Source: an uncultured Eubacteriales bacterium
GTDB taxonomy: Bacteria; Bacillota; Clostridia; Oscillospirales; Oscillospiraceae
Direction: 5' to 3'
DNA: 64,000 nt
Assembly: GCA_934597725.1 (NCBI GenBank)
Contig: CAKTSK010000005.1
Location: 27,929-91,928 of the forward strand
The notes below the pieces were generated by a model. That model was not told the DNA's origin. It did not search any database and saw only the letters and a program-made list of their open reading frames with translations. How positions within the stretch are numbered: the first letter of the stretch is position 1; every line of letters starts with the position of its first letter. The position numbers and the translations under genes were made by a program. This document shows positions 16,648 to 24,322 of the stretch, in pieces.

Positions 16648-17559
16648 ATGGGAAAGTATGCGCCCGTCCTGAAGGCCGCCGAGTGCGGCAGCATGACCCG
16701 GGCCGCTCAGGCCATGGGGTATACCCAGCCCAGCCTGGGTTATATCATCAACAACATCGAAAACGAACTGGGCGTGAAGATCTTCTACCGGGACCAGCGC
16801 GGGGTGACCCCCACCGAAGCCGGCGTGGGCCTGCTGGAGATCATGCGCCAGATCGAAGCCTTGGAGAAACGCCTCCACGAAGCCGCCCGGGTGAGCAAAT
16901 GGGAGCTGCTGCGGGTGGGCATCTTCTCCAGCGTGGCCTCCCAGTGGATGCCCGAGATCCTGGAGACCTTTTATCAGAGCTATCCCGAGGCGGTGGTCAA
17001 GCTGGAAAACGCCCCCTATTACCTCACCGGCGAGCTGGGCGTGAAGGAACACAAGCTGGACTGCTCCTTCTTTGCCGGCCGCTGTCCGTCGGGGCTGGAG
17101 AGCCTGCCGCTGTATGAGGACCCCTACTATCTGGTGGTCTCTCAGGGCTGCGACCTGGCCCACCAGAAGGAGGTCTCTGTCTGGGACGTGGTGGGGCGGT
17201 ATCAGTTCATCCCCACCAACGAGAGCACCGACGGCGGCAGCGCCATCCACGAGATCTATCAGCTCTTTGCCCAGTCCAGCCGGCTGGACTTCCAGCCCCA
17301 GGAAAACCAGATGGCCATCGCCCTGGTGGAAAAGGGGCTGGGGATCACCGTCCTGCCCGGCCTGACCCTGCTGGACCTGGTGCCCAACCGGGCCGTGAAG
17401 GTCATCCCCCTCAAGGAGGACCTCACCCGCACGGTCAGCCTCCTGTGCCCCCGGGAGTCGGAGCGCTCCCACCTGACCAACGTCTTTCTCCGCCTGACCC
17501 AGCAGCGGGTGGAAGCCTGGAAGCAAAACCATCAGGACCCCTGCCAGCTGTGCCTTTGA
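16648..17559 (+). CDS. LysR family transcriptional regulator
   Basis: A 303-residue regulator with an N-terminal helix-turn-helix (SMTRAAQAMGYTQPSLGYII) and a C-terminal effector domain. The ATG at 16648 lies nine bases from AAGGAG; the ATG at 16641 is in another frame and too close to that site. It is divergent from the APC permease, which makes that transporter its most likely target. The ligand is unknown. The stop codon lies inside the terminator stem. Confidence 0.9.
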   Translation: MGKYAPVLKAAECGSMTRAAQAMGYTQPSLGYIINNIENELGVKIFYRDQRGVTPTEAGVGLLEIMRQIEALEKRLHEAARVSKWELLRVGIFSSVASQWMPEILETFYQSYPEAVVKLENAPYYLTGELGVKEHKLDCSFFAGRCPSGLESLPLYEDPYYLVVSQGCDLAHQKEVSVWDVVGRYQFIPTNESTDGGSAIHEIYQLFAQSSRLDFQPQENQMAIALVEKGLGITVLPGLTLLDLVPNRAVKVIPLKEDLTRTVSLLCPRESERSHLTNVFLRLTQQRVEAWKQNHQDPCQLCL

Positions 17560-17585
17560 ACCAAGGAGGTTCAAAGGCTTTTTTT
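17553..17585 (+). terminator. Terminator of the LysR gene
   Basis: A 10-bp perfect stem CCTTTGAACC/GGTTCAAAGG (17553-17562, 17568-17577) followed by a run of seven T residues. The left arm overlaps the LysR stop codon. Confidence 0.92.
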
Positions 17586-17630
17586 GACCTGTTAATTTTC
17601 CCCAGACTCCCCTGTTTTTTCCAAACCCTT

Positions 17631-17674
17631 GCAGCCGGCGCGGCCCCTGTCCCAGCAGAGGCCGCGCCGGCTGC
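17631..17674 (-). terminator. 15-bp inverted repeat after the deacetylase gene
   Basis: Perfect arms 17631-17645 and 17660-17674 (GCAGCCGGCGCGGCC) with a 14-base loop, about 60 bases beyond the stop of the minus-strand deacetylase gene. No T-run follows on the minus strand; the terminator call is tentative. Confidence 0.45.
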
Positions 17675-17732
17675 CGCAGCTTTTCCCCTTCCAAAAAGTG
17701 GATTCCTTTATATAAAATAGGTATCCTGGGCC

Positions 17733-18536
17733 TCATTCGGCGGGACATTGCCGTCCGGCATGGTCGATCACATAGTCTGTGCCGCAGGTCCCGGGCAGGA
17801 TCAGCTGGCTGATGGGGACCACGTCATAGCCCTCCCGGAAGAGGTAGTCCAGAATGCCCGGCAGGGCCTCCGGGGTGTGCAGGGCGGCGTTGTGGAAGAG
17901 GACGATGGACCCCGGCCCCACGTTGGCCGTCACCCGCTGGGTGATGGTCGCCGCGTCATACTCCTTCCAGTCCAGGCTGTCCACGTCCCACTGGATGGGT
18001 TCCAGACCCATGCCCCGGACGGTGGTGATCACATGGTCGTCATACTCGCCGAAGGGAGGCCGGAAGAGGGTGGGCCGGCGGCCGGTGATGGCCTCGATCT
18101 TGTCGTTGCAGGCGTTGAGGTCTGCCACGATCTGGTCGGCGGAGAGGGTGTTGAAGTGGGCGTGGTCGTTGGAGTGGCTCATCACCTCATGGCCCGCCTC
18201 GGCCAGGGCCCGGACGGAGTCGGGGTATTTCTCCACCCACTCCCCCACCACGAAAAAGGTCACCTTCACGTCGTAGCGGTCAAAAATGTCGATGAGGGTC
18301 TGGGTATCCTCGTTGCCCCAGGCGGCGTCAAAGGACAGGGCGCACACCTTGTGGTCCCGCTGGACACAGTAAATGGGCAGCTGCCGCTGGGGGGCCGAAG
18401 CCGAGACATAGGTGGGCAGGTTCGTTAGCAGGCACAGGGCGCACACGCACAGCACCGCCGCCGGCAGGGCCAGCCATCCCTTCCGCACCAGGATGACCCG
18501 TCTCTCTTTGGCAGGACGTCGGAACAAGAACTTCAT
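17733..18536 (-). CDS. Polysaccharide deacetylase, PdaB-like
   Basis: A 267-residue protein with one N-terminal membrane anchor (residues 19-40) and a NodB domain. Motif 1 reads SFDAAWG instead of the classical TFDDG, as in sporulation protein PdaB (FDISWG in Bacillus). Motif 2 is HSNDH, motif 3 RPPFGEYDD, then WDVDSLDW and the late LFHN. Classical members remove acetyl groups from sugars; PdaB acts late in spore formation, probably on cortex peptidoglycan, though the altered motif 1 leaves catalysis uncertain. It stands alone between terminator and promoter regions. Confidence in the family is high, in the exact role moderate. Confidence 0.87.
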   Translation of the reverse strand: MKFLFRRPAKERRVILVRKGWLALPAAVLCVCALCLLTNLPTYVSASAPQRQLPIYCVQRDHKVCALSFDAAWGNEDTQTLIDIFDRYDVKVTFFVVGEWVEKYPDSVRALAEAGHEVMSHSNDHAHFNTLSADQIVADLNACNDKIEAITGRRPTLFRPPFGEYDDHVITTVRGMGLEPIQWDVDSLDWKEYDAATITQRVTANVGPGSIVLFHNAALHTPEALPGILDYLFREGYDVVPISQLILPGTCGTDYVIDHAGRQCPAE

Positions 18537-18884
18537 CGCGATCGCATCCTTTCTATCCAGTCCCCTCTATGGATATGCGCGGCCCGGCGGAACATGCCTG
18601 CGGTGCAGGATTTTGCCCATCCCGCCCAAAGACAAAGAGAATTTGCAGGATTTTTGTCTCCTGAGCCGGCGGGACGGCTGTGCCTCTCTTCTATATTTAT
18701 CGGCTCCTTTTCGGATATTTTTTCTTTCCATCCTTCCCGTTTCGTTCGTTCTCTCCGGAAATCGTTTGTTTTCTCTTTCTTTGAAGTGCCCTTCTCTTTC
18801 TTCTCGCATGATTATACACTTTCTCCTCTTCTCCCCCTTCTTCCGGCCGCCCCTCTGCCCCTCTGCGGCAGAGGGGCTTATCTA
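18537..18884. other. Intergenic region with a pyrimidine-rich tract, no gene seen
   Basis: Between the divergent deacetylase and pncB genes. Bases about 18680-18850 are almost all C and T on the plus strand (purine-rich leader for the minus-strand gene). A TATAAT-like box is seen on the minus strand at about 18811-18816. A short GCCCCTCTGC hairpin at about 18857-18878 precedes the pncB promoter. No open frame with a ribosome-binding site is present. Confidence 0.5.
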
Positions 18885-18913
18885 TTGACGTGTCTCCGGT
18901 TTCGGCCTATAAT
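18885..18913 (+). promoter_or_regulatory. Promoter of pncB-niaR
   Basis: TTGACG (18885-18890), 17 bases, perfect TATAAT (18908-18913). The -35 box runs into TGACGTGTCT, which has the TGTC core also found in the palindrome at 21050-21087, so it may be a weaker NiaR site. The leader is about 105 bases. Confidence 0.7.
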
Positions 18914-19026
18914 AAGACGATTTCAGGACGCAGGAAACAGGACCGGAATCGCCTGCGTCAGCGCCCCGGTCAAGGGGATCTCCGGGCGGCCGCGCCGCCC
19001 CATTGACGAAAGCTGAGGATCTCGCT

Positions 19027-20487
19027 ATGAACACAAACAAGAAGCTGAACATGACCATGCTGTGCGATTTTTACGAATTGACCATGGGCAACGGATACTT
19101 CAAAGCCGGCTACAAGGACCGGATCACCCACTTCGACCTGTTTTTCCGCAGCGTCCCGGACAAGGGCGGCTACGCCATTGCGGCAGGGCTGGAACAGGTC
19201 GTCGAATATATCCAGGACCTCCACTTCGACCCCGAGGACATCGCCTATCTGCGGGGGCGGAACATGTTTGACGAGGGCTTTCTGGACTACCTGGCCAACT
19301 TCCGCTTTACCGGCGACATCTTCGCCGTGCCGGAAGGGACCCCCGTTTTCCCCAACGAGCCCATCCTCACCGTGCGGGCCCCGGCCATCCAGACCCAGCT
19401 GCTGGAGACCTTCCTGCTGCTGACCATCAACCACCAGAGCCTCATCGCCACCAAGGCCACCCGCATCGTCCGGGCCGCCCGGGGGCGGACGGTGCTGGAG
19501 TTCGGCTCCCGCCGGGCCCAGGGGTCCAGCGGCGCCATCGACGGGGCCAGAGCCGCCTTCATCGGCGGCTGCAAGGGCACCGCCTGCACCATCTCCGACC
19601 AGCTCTACGGCGTCCCCGCCGGCGGGACCATGGCCCACGCCTGGGTGCAGACCTTTGAGAGCCAGTACGACGCCTTCCGCACCTACTGCGAGATCTACCC
19701 CGACAACCCCGTCCTGCTGGTGGACACCTACAACACCCTCAACAGCGGCATCCCCGATGCCATCCGGGCTTTCAACGACGTGCTCAAGCCCCGGGGGCTG
19801 ACCAAGTGCGGCATCCGCCTGGACTCCGGCGACATGGCCTACCTGACCCGGCAGGCCCGGAAGATGCTGGACGAGGCCGGCTGGACCGAGTGCAAGATCA
19901 CCGTCTCCAACTCCCTGGACGAGACCATCATCCAGGACCTCCTCCTGCAGGGGGCCGAGATCGACGCCTTCGGCGTGGGCGAGCGGCTCATCACCGCCCG
20001 CAGCGAGCCTGTCTTTGGCGGGGTCTACAAGCTGGTGGCCTACGAGGACGAGCAGGGCAACGTGATCCCCAAGATCAAGCTCAGCGAAAACGTGTCCAAG
20101 ATCACCACCCCCCAGTACAAGCGCCTGTTCCGCCTGTATGGCAACGACACTGGCAAGGCCATCGGCGACTGGATGTGTACCTACGACGAGGACATCGACA
20201 GCAACCGCGGCCCCGACGGCAGCCTGACCATCTTTGACCCCGACGCCACCTGGAAGAAAAAGACCCTGTATAACTTCACGGCCCGGGAGTTACAGCAGCC
20301 CATCTTCCTGGGCGGCAAGTTAGTCTATGACCTGCCCTCCCTGGAGGAGATCCAGACCTACTGTGCCCAGCAGATGGACACCCTCTGGGACGAGGTCAAG
20401 CGCTTTGACAACCCCCACAACTACTATGTGGACCTGTCCCAGAAGCTGTGGGACATCAAATACGACCTGATCACCCACCACAAATAA
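19027..20487 (+). CDS. pncB: Nicotinate phosphoribosyltransferase
   Basis: A 486-residue enzyme that makes nicotinate mononucleotide from nicotinate and PRPP, the first step of NAD salvage from niacin. Family signs are the N-terminal MTMLCDFYELTMGNGYF, EFGSRRAQGSSGAIDGARAA (including the active-site region), and FGVGERLITARSEPVFGGVYKL at the phosphate-binding site. Length fits the class found in Firmicutes. The ATG at 19027 follows GAGGA; the earlier in-frame ATG at 19003 has no site. It is followed after 20 bases by the niacin repressor niaR, so the two form an operon. Confidence 0.95.
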   Translation: MNTNKKLNMTMLCDFYELTMGNGYFKAGYKDRITHFDLFFRSVPDKGGYAIAAGLEQVVEYIQDLHFDPEDIAYLRGRNMFDEGFLDYLANFRFTGDIFAVPEGTPVFPNEPILTVRAPAIQTQLLETFLLLTINHQSLIATKATRIVRAARGRTVLEFGSRRAQGSSGAIDGARAAFIGGCKGTACTISDQLYGVPAGGTMAHAWVQTFESQYDAFRTYCEIYPDNPVLLVDTYNTLNSGIPDAIRAFNDVLKPRGLTKCGIRLDSGDMAYLTRQARKMLDEAGWTECKITVSNSLDETIIQDLLLQGAEIDAFGVGERLITARSEPVFGGVYKLVAYEDEQGNVIPKIKLSENVSKITTPQYKRLFRLYGNDTGKAIGDWMCTYDEDIDSNRGPDGSLTIFDPDATWKKKTLYNFTARELQQPIFLGGKLVYDLPSLEEIQTYCAQQMDTLWDEVKRFDNPHNYYVDLSQKLWDIKYDLITHHK

Positions 20488-20507
20488 CCCCGGAAAGGAG
20501 GCCCTCT

Positions 20508-21011
20508 ATGAAAGCAGAGGAACGCCGCCGCCGCATCGCCCAGACCCTCACCGCCGCCACCCCCATCAGCGCCACCACCCTGGCGGAGCAATTTTCTGTC
20601 AGCCGCCAGATCATCGTGGGGGACATCGCCCTGCTCCGGGCCGCCGGAATGGACATCGTGTCCACCCCCCGGGGATACCAGTTCAGCCAGGAGAGCGGCC
20701 TGCTGCGCACAGTCGCCTGCCTGCACACCCCCCAGCAGATCCGCCAGGAGCTGCTGGTCATGGTGGATAACGGCTGCACCGTGCTGGACGTGGTGGTGGA
20801 CCACCCGGTCTACGGCCAGCTCACCGGCCAGCTCAGTCTGGCCTCCCGCTATGACGTGGACCAGTTCGTAGAGAAGGTCCAGGACGCCGCGCCCCTGTCC
20901 ACCCTCACCGGCGGGGTGCATCTGCACCACCTGCGCTGCCCCGACGAGGCCGCCTACCGCCGGGTCCTGGCCGGCCTGGACGCCCTGGGCCTGCGTTACC
21001 TCCAGGAGTGA
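20508..21011 (+). CDS. niaR: Niacin-responsive repressor NiaR (YrxA)
   Basis: A 167-residue repressor: helix-turn-helix at residues 1-60 (ISATTLAEQFSVSRQIIVGDI) and a 3H domain in the second half. Three characteristic His positions are visible in VDHPVYGQLTGQL, TGGVHLHHL and nearby residues. NiaR binds niacin (usually with a metal) and represses niacin uptake and NAD salvage genes. The gene is in an operon with pncB. A large palindrome lies in the promoter of the next gene, so NiaR probably controls that gene and perhaps its own operon. ATG 20508 follows GGAAAGGAGG. Confidence 0.93.
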   Translation: MKAEERRRRIAQTLTAATPISATTLAEQFSVSRQIIVGDIALLRAAGMDIVSTPRGYQFSQESGLLRTVACLHTPQQIRQELLVMVDNGCTVLDVVVDHPVYGQLTGQLSLASRYDVDQFVEKVQDAAPLSTLTGGVHLHHLRCPDEAAYRRVLAGLDALGLRYLQE

Positions 21012-21022
21012 CGATTGGGGGA

Positions 21023-21051
21023 TTGACAAGGGCCGCCGGAGAGTTTACAAT
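21023..21051 (+). promoter_or_regulatory. Promoter of the EIIC-like membrane protein
   Basis: TTGACA (21023-21028), 17 bases, TACAAT (21046-21051), 12 bases after the niaR stop. The -10 box overlaps the first bases of the palindrome that follows. Confidence 0.8.
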
Positions 21052-21087
21052 AGCTCTTGCATCTGTCAAGACAGATGCAAGAGCTAT
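21050..21087 (+). promoter_or_regulatory. 38-bp palindrome at the transcription start: candidate NiaR operator
   Basis: Arms 21050-21067 (ATAGCTCTTGCATCTGTC) and 21070-21087 are perfect reverse complements with only AA between them; the centre is TGTCAAGACA. The position, from the -10 box across the start point, is that of a repressor site. It is not followed by a T-run, so it is unlikely to be a terminator. Its place directly after niaR makes NiaR the obvious candidate. Confidence 0.6.
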
Positions 21088-21117
21088 TTCACTTTCATTG
21101 AGAGAAAAGGAGCGCGT

Positions 21118-22224
21118 ATGGAAACCCTTCACAACTTCCTGCGGCGGAAGAACATCGTCTTCTCCGCCAAACGCTACGGGGTGGACGCCCTGGGGGCCAT
21201 GGCCCAGGGCCTGTTCTGTACCCTGCTGGTGGGCACCATCCTGAACACCCTTGGCACCCAGTTCCACATTGGCTTCCTCTCCGCCACGGTGGTCACCGTG
21301 GGCACCGGCGAAGCCGCCACCGCCTACACCGTGGGCGGCCTGGCCTCCGCCATGGTGGGGCCGGCCATGGCTGTGGCCATCGGCGCGGCCCTGCAAGCCC
21401 CGCCGCTGGTCCTCTTTTCCCTGGTGCCGGTGGGATACGCCACCAACATCCTGGGCGGGGCCGGCGGGCCGCTGGCCGTGCTGGTCATCGCCATCCTCGC
21501 CGCCGAGTGCGGCAAGGCCGTGTCCAAGGAGACCAAGATCGACATTCTTGTCACCCCCATCGTGACCGTGCTGGTGGGCATCGGCCTGGCCTATCTCATC
21601 GCGCCCCCCATCGGCACCGCCGCCTCCTGGGTGGGCAACCTCATCATGTGGGCCACGGAGCTGCAGCCCTTCTTCATGGGCATCCTGGTCTCGGTGATCG
21701 TGGGCATCGCCCTGACCCTGCCCATCTCCAGCGCCGCCATCTGCGCCGCCCTGGGGCTGACGGGGCTGGCCGGCGGCGCGGCGGTGGCCGGCTGCTGCGC
21801 CCAGATGGTGGGCTTTGCCGTGCTGTCCTTCCGGGAGAACAAGTGGGGCGGTCTGGTCTCCCAGGGGCTGGGGACCTCCATGCTCCAGATGGGCAACATC
21901 GTCCGCAACCCCCGCATCTGGCTCCCCCCCACCCTGGCCTCGGCCATCACCGGCCCTCTGGCCACCTGCCTGTTCCACCTGCAGATGAACGGCACCCCTG
22001 TCTCCTCCGGCATGGGCACCTGCGGGCTGGTGGGGCCCATCGGGGTGTACACCGGCTGGGTCCAGGACGTGGCCAACGGTCTGCGGCCGGCCGTCGGCGC
22101 CATGGACTGGCTGGGGCTGATCCTGATCTGCTTCGTGCTGCCCGGGGTCCTCACCTGGCTCATCGGCATCCCCTGCCGGAAGCTGGGCTGGATCAAGGAG
22201 GGCGACCTCACGCTGGAAAATTGA
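21118..22224 (+). CDS. PTS EIIC-like membrane transporter (PF13303 type), possible NiaR target
   Basis: A 368-residue membrane protein with about ten helices and glycine-rich loops (VTVGTGEAATAYTVGGLASA; GYATNILGGAGGPL). It resembles the stand-alone EIIC-like family (PTS_EIIC_2, PF13303), which lacks linked EIIA and EIIB parts. It has its own promoter and a large operator-like palindrome and lies 106 bases downstream of niaR. I infer that niacin or a related compound may be carried, but known NiaR-controlled importers belong to other families (NiaP, NiaX, NiaY), so this assignment is tentative. Confidence 0.8.
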   Translation: METLHNFLRRKNIVFSAKRYGVDALGAMAQGLFCTLLVGTILNTLGTQFHIGFLSATVVTVGTGEAATAYTVGGLASAMVGPAMAVAIGAALQAPPLVLFSLVPVGYATNILGGAGGPLAVLVIAILAAECGKAVSKETKIDILVTPIVTVLVGIGLAYLIAPPIGTAASWVGNLIMWATELQPFFMGILVSVIVGIALTLPISSAAICAALGLTGLAGGAAVAGCCAQMVGFAVLSFRENKWGGLVSQGLGTSMLQMGNIVRNPRIWLPPTLASAITGPLATCLFHLQMNGTPVSSGMGTCGLVGPIGVYTGWVQDVANGLRPAVGAMDWLGLILICFVLPGVLTWLIGIPCRKLGWIKEGDLTLEN

Positions 22225-22348
22225 TCCACAAAAGTTTTCTCTTTTGGGGAAGAACCCCTTGAAAAATGCGGCAAAAAGGTAGATACTGTTTTTACTGGCA
22301 TTGCGCCCCCTCGAAGAGAGAGAATCTATACCCAAAGGAGAATCCGCC

Positions 22349-22522
22349 ATGAAAAAGTTTCTTGCTCTGTGCCTGACCGCGCTGATGACCCTGGCGCTGC
22401 TGGCCGGCTGCACCTCTGCCGATCCCAACCACCCCTACGACCGGGAACCCGTGCCCGCCAACCCCGAGTCCCAGAAGGACGACGAGACCAGCGCTGTCCT
22501 CCCCTTCTCCTGGGAGGCATAA
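22349..22522 (+). CDS. Small lipoprotein, 57 residues
   Basis: Begins with a lipoprotein signal (FLALCLTALMTLALLAGC, Cys at residue 21), leaving a mature part of only 37 residues that is acidic and Pro-rich. AAAGGAG lies before the ATG at 22349, and a strong terminator follows the stop by 10 bases. A weak promoter (TTGAAA, 17 bases, GATACT) is seen at 22259-22287. The size is too small for an enzyme; it may be a surface or sensor peptide. I do not recognise the family. Confidence 0.65.
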   Translation: MKKFLALCLTALMTLALLAGCTSADPNHPYDREPVPANPESQKDDETSAVLPFSWEA

Positions 22523-22532
22523 GCCCCCAAAA

Positions 22533-22564
22533 AACGGCCCGGCAGGATCTCCTGCCGGGCCGTT
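22533..22564 (+). terminator. Terminator of the small lipoprotein
   Basis: A GC-rich stem of about 14 bp (AACGGCCCGGCAGG and its complement) with a very small loop, followed by TTCTGGTGTT. Confidence 0.75.
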
Positions 22565-22618
22565 CTGGTGTTCGTGATAACGCTTTATGGGAAGCGGCGC
22601 CCCGAAGGGCTGCCGGGA

Positions 22619-23161
22619 TCAGTCCTGATCGACGATGATGCCGTAGCCGCCGTCGTTGCGCTTATAGACCACGGAGAAGGCGCCGCCCTCGTCGTCGTTG
22701 CGGAAGGCGAAGAAGGTGTGGTCCACCAGATTCATCTGGAGAATGGCTTCCTCCACGCTCATGGGGCGGAAGAAGAAGCGCTTGGTGCGTACCAGCTGGT
22801 AGGCGGCCTCATCCTCGTCCTCCTCGGGAACAAAGTAGCCCTCGTCGGGCAGGGCCTCGAAGGCCTCCTTACGCAGGCGCTTTTCCAGGCGGGACTTGTT
22901 CTTGCGAAGCTGGCGCTCGATGGACGCCACGGCAGCGTCAACGGAGACAAACATATCGGAGGTGCTCTCGGCCACGCGGATGACGGTGGCGCCGGAACGG
23001 ATGGTGACCTCTAAGATATTCCGTCCTTTCTCTACGCTGAAAACAACGGAGGCCTCGGGTTCACTCTGGAAATACCGCTCCAGCTTGCCGATCTTCTTCT
23101 CCGCATAGGTATGCACACGATTGGGAATGTTCACTTTCTTGTCGGTAAAGGTGAATTTCAT
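22619..23161 (-). CDS. hpf: Ribosome hibernation promoting factor, long form (copy 2)
   Basis: A 180-residue protein with the same two-domain layout as the 2997-3542 gene: S30AE domain at residues 1-100 (KFTFTDKKVNIPNRVHTYAE) and C-terminal dimerisation domain (MSVEEAILQMNLVDHTFFAF, NDGGYGIIVDQD). The linker is more acidic (VPEEDEDEAAYQLV). Start ATG 23161 follows AAAGGAGCTGAC. The two copies differ clearly in sequence, so they are not a recent duplication, and may act under different conditions. Confidence 0.92.
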   Translation of the reverse strand: MKFTFTDKKVNIPNRVHTYAEKKIGKLERYFQSEPEASVVFSVEKGRNILEVTIRSGATVIRVAESTSDMFVSVDAAVASIERQLRKNKSRLEKRLRKEAFEALPDEGYFVPEEDEDEAAYQLVRTKRFFFRPMSVEEAILQMNLVDHTFFAFRNDDEGGAFSVVYKRNDGGYGIIVDQD

Positions 23162-23219
23162 GAATGTCAGCTCCTTTCGTAGGGGCAAGGAGGGGAAGGC
23201 TCCCCTTCCTTACGTTCAT

Positions 23220-23248
23220 AGTATACCATACCTTCCCAGAAAAGTCAC
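23220..23248 (-). promoter_or_regulatory. Possible promoter of hpf copy 2
   Basis: Minus strand TATACT (23220-23225) with a poor -35 (GTGACT at 23243-23248) 17 bases away. The weak -35 suggests that another factor or sigma may be needed. The rest of the gap to 23461 is AT-rich and shows no gene. Confidence 0.4.
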
Positions 23249-23461
23249 GTTGTTTTTGTGAAAAATAGAAAAAATCTCTTCCCCCATCCCCCTGTCTCCC
23301 CGGCGGAGACAAAAAGAGACAAAAGGCCCCCCTTGACCTTTTCCAGAAAATGGGATACCATAGTCCTGGCGGCAGGCGCTGTCCGTCATGACATCGTTCA
23401 TTCCATTCTCCTGCTTTCGCGCTTCCTCTTTTGAGGAGGCGCTTTTTTTGCCCCAAGGCAC

Positions 23462-23494
23462 AAAAACACCACCCCGGCCGGAGCCGGGGTGGTG
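23462..23494 (-). terminator. Terminator of the yabP-yabQ-divIC-S1 group
   Basis: A 12-bp perfect stem (23467-23478 and 23483-23494, loop CGGA) followed on the minus strand by five T residues. Confidence 0.9.
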
Positions 23495-23502
23495 GCAGGT
23501 TC

Positions 23503-23982
23503 TCAGCGGTGGCCGCTGCGGCGGGAGCCGCGCTTATCGGTCATCTTCAGGTCGGACAGGCGGCTGTCGGAGGCCTGCATGAACTGCTTCAGGCGGGCCT
23601 CAAAGTCTGCCGGGCCGGCCTGCTGGCTGGCAGCCCGGGGCTGGCCGCTGTGGTAGCCGCCGCCGGTGCGGGCATGGCTGCGGCCGCCGCCCCGGAAGTC
23701 GGAGCGGGGCGCACGGTCCCGGCCGGCGTTCTGAGGACGAGGAGGAGAGGGGGTGGCTTTCTTGATGGACAGGTTGATCCGACCGACCTCGTCGATGCCG
23801 ACTACCTTGACCTTCACGGTCTGGCCCTCGGTCAGAAAATCGCTGACGTTGGCCACATAGGAGTGGGCGATCTCAGAGATGTGGACCAGACCCGACCGTC
23901 CCCCGGGCAAAGAGACGAATGCGCCGAATTTGGTGATACTTTTGATGGTTCCTTCCAGGACTGCGCCTACACTGATTTCCAT
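23503..23982 (-). CDS. S1 RNA-binding domain protein (YabR-like)
   Basis: A 159-residue protein. Residues 1-75 are one S1 domain (VGAVLEGTIKSITKFGAFVS, HISEIAHSYVANVSDFL, VKVKVVGIDE). The rest is a flexible tail rich in Arg, Gly and Ser, ending with a basic stretch. YabR-type proteins bind RNA, and their gene usually follows divIC in Firmicutes, as here. Start ATG 23982 is preceded by GAGGAGGATTC. The RGG-like tail (RSDFRGGGRSHARTGGGYH) may add RNA affinity. Confidence 0.88.
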   Translation of the reverse strand: MEISVGAVLEGTIKSITKFGAFVSLPGGRSGLVHISEIAHSYVANVSDFLTEGQTVKVKVVGIDEVGRINLSIKKATPSPPRPQNAGRDRAPRSDFRGGGRSHARTGGGYHSGQPRAASQQAGPADFEARLKQFMQASDSRLSDLKMTDKRGSRRSGHR

Positions 23983-24043
23983 AGATGGTGAGAATCCTCC
24001 TCGTTAAAATAGGCTCATAACTGAGCAAAAAAGAGCGCCGCTC

Positions 24044-24322
24044 TTAGTCTGCAATGTGAAACACCCGGTCGTTTGGCCCCACCAGGCCCAGCTTCTCCCG
24101 GGCCAGATCCTCCAGGAAGGAGGGGTCATGACGGTTTTCGATGGCGTTGGAAAGCTCGGTGTTTGTCTGGGTCTGTTCGCTGACCTGTTGGGTCAGGCTC
24201 TCCACGTCGGCGTTGGCTGCGGCGATCTTCTGCCGCACGCCGATCAGCAGAAAGACCATGTATGCCAGCAGGACCAGAAAGAGGATCCTCATCAGAAGAC
24301 CAGCCTTTTTGGAGCGAAACAT
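24044..24322 (-). CDS. divIC: Septum formation initiator, DivIC/FtsB family
   Basis: A 92-residue protein with a short basic cytoplasmic start (FRSKKAG), one membrane helix (about residues 9-30) and a coiled coil (ADVESLTQQVSEQTQTNTEL), ending with the family motif REKLGLVGPNDRVF. In the division complex it pairs with FtsL. The ATG at 24322 has AAAGGGAGG at the right distance; the GTG ten codons earlier would overlap that site. The open frame of yabQ overlaps this gene in another reading frame. Confidence 0.88.
   Translation of the reverse strand: MFRSKKAGLLMRILFLVLLAYMVFLLIGVRQKIAAANADVESLTQQVSEQTQTNTELSNAIENRHDPSFLEDLAREKLGLVGPNDRVFHIAD

Noticed and set aside
18650..18850. Small RNA or peptide gene in the pyrimidine-rich tract
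   Set aside because: Open frames here come from low-complexity C/T sequence, without ribosome-binding sites or stable structure.
21050..21087. Terminator of niaR
   Set aside because: The palindrome is not followed by a T-run and begins within the -10 box of the next promoter, which fits an operator better.
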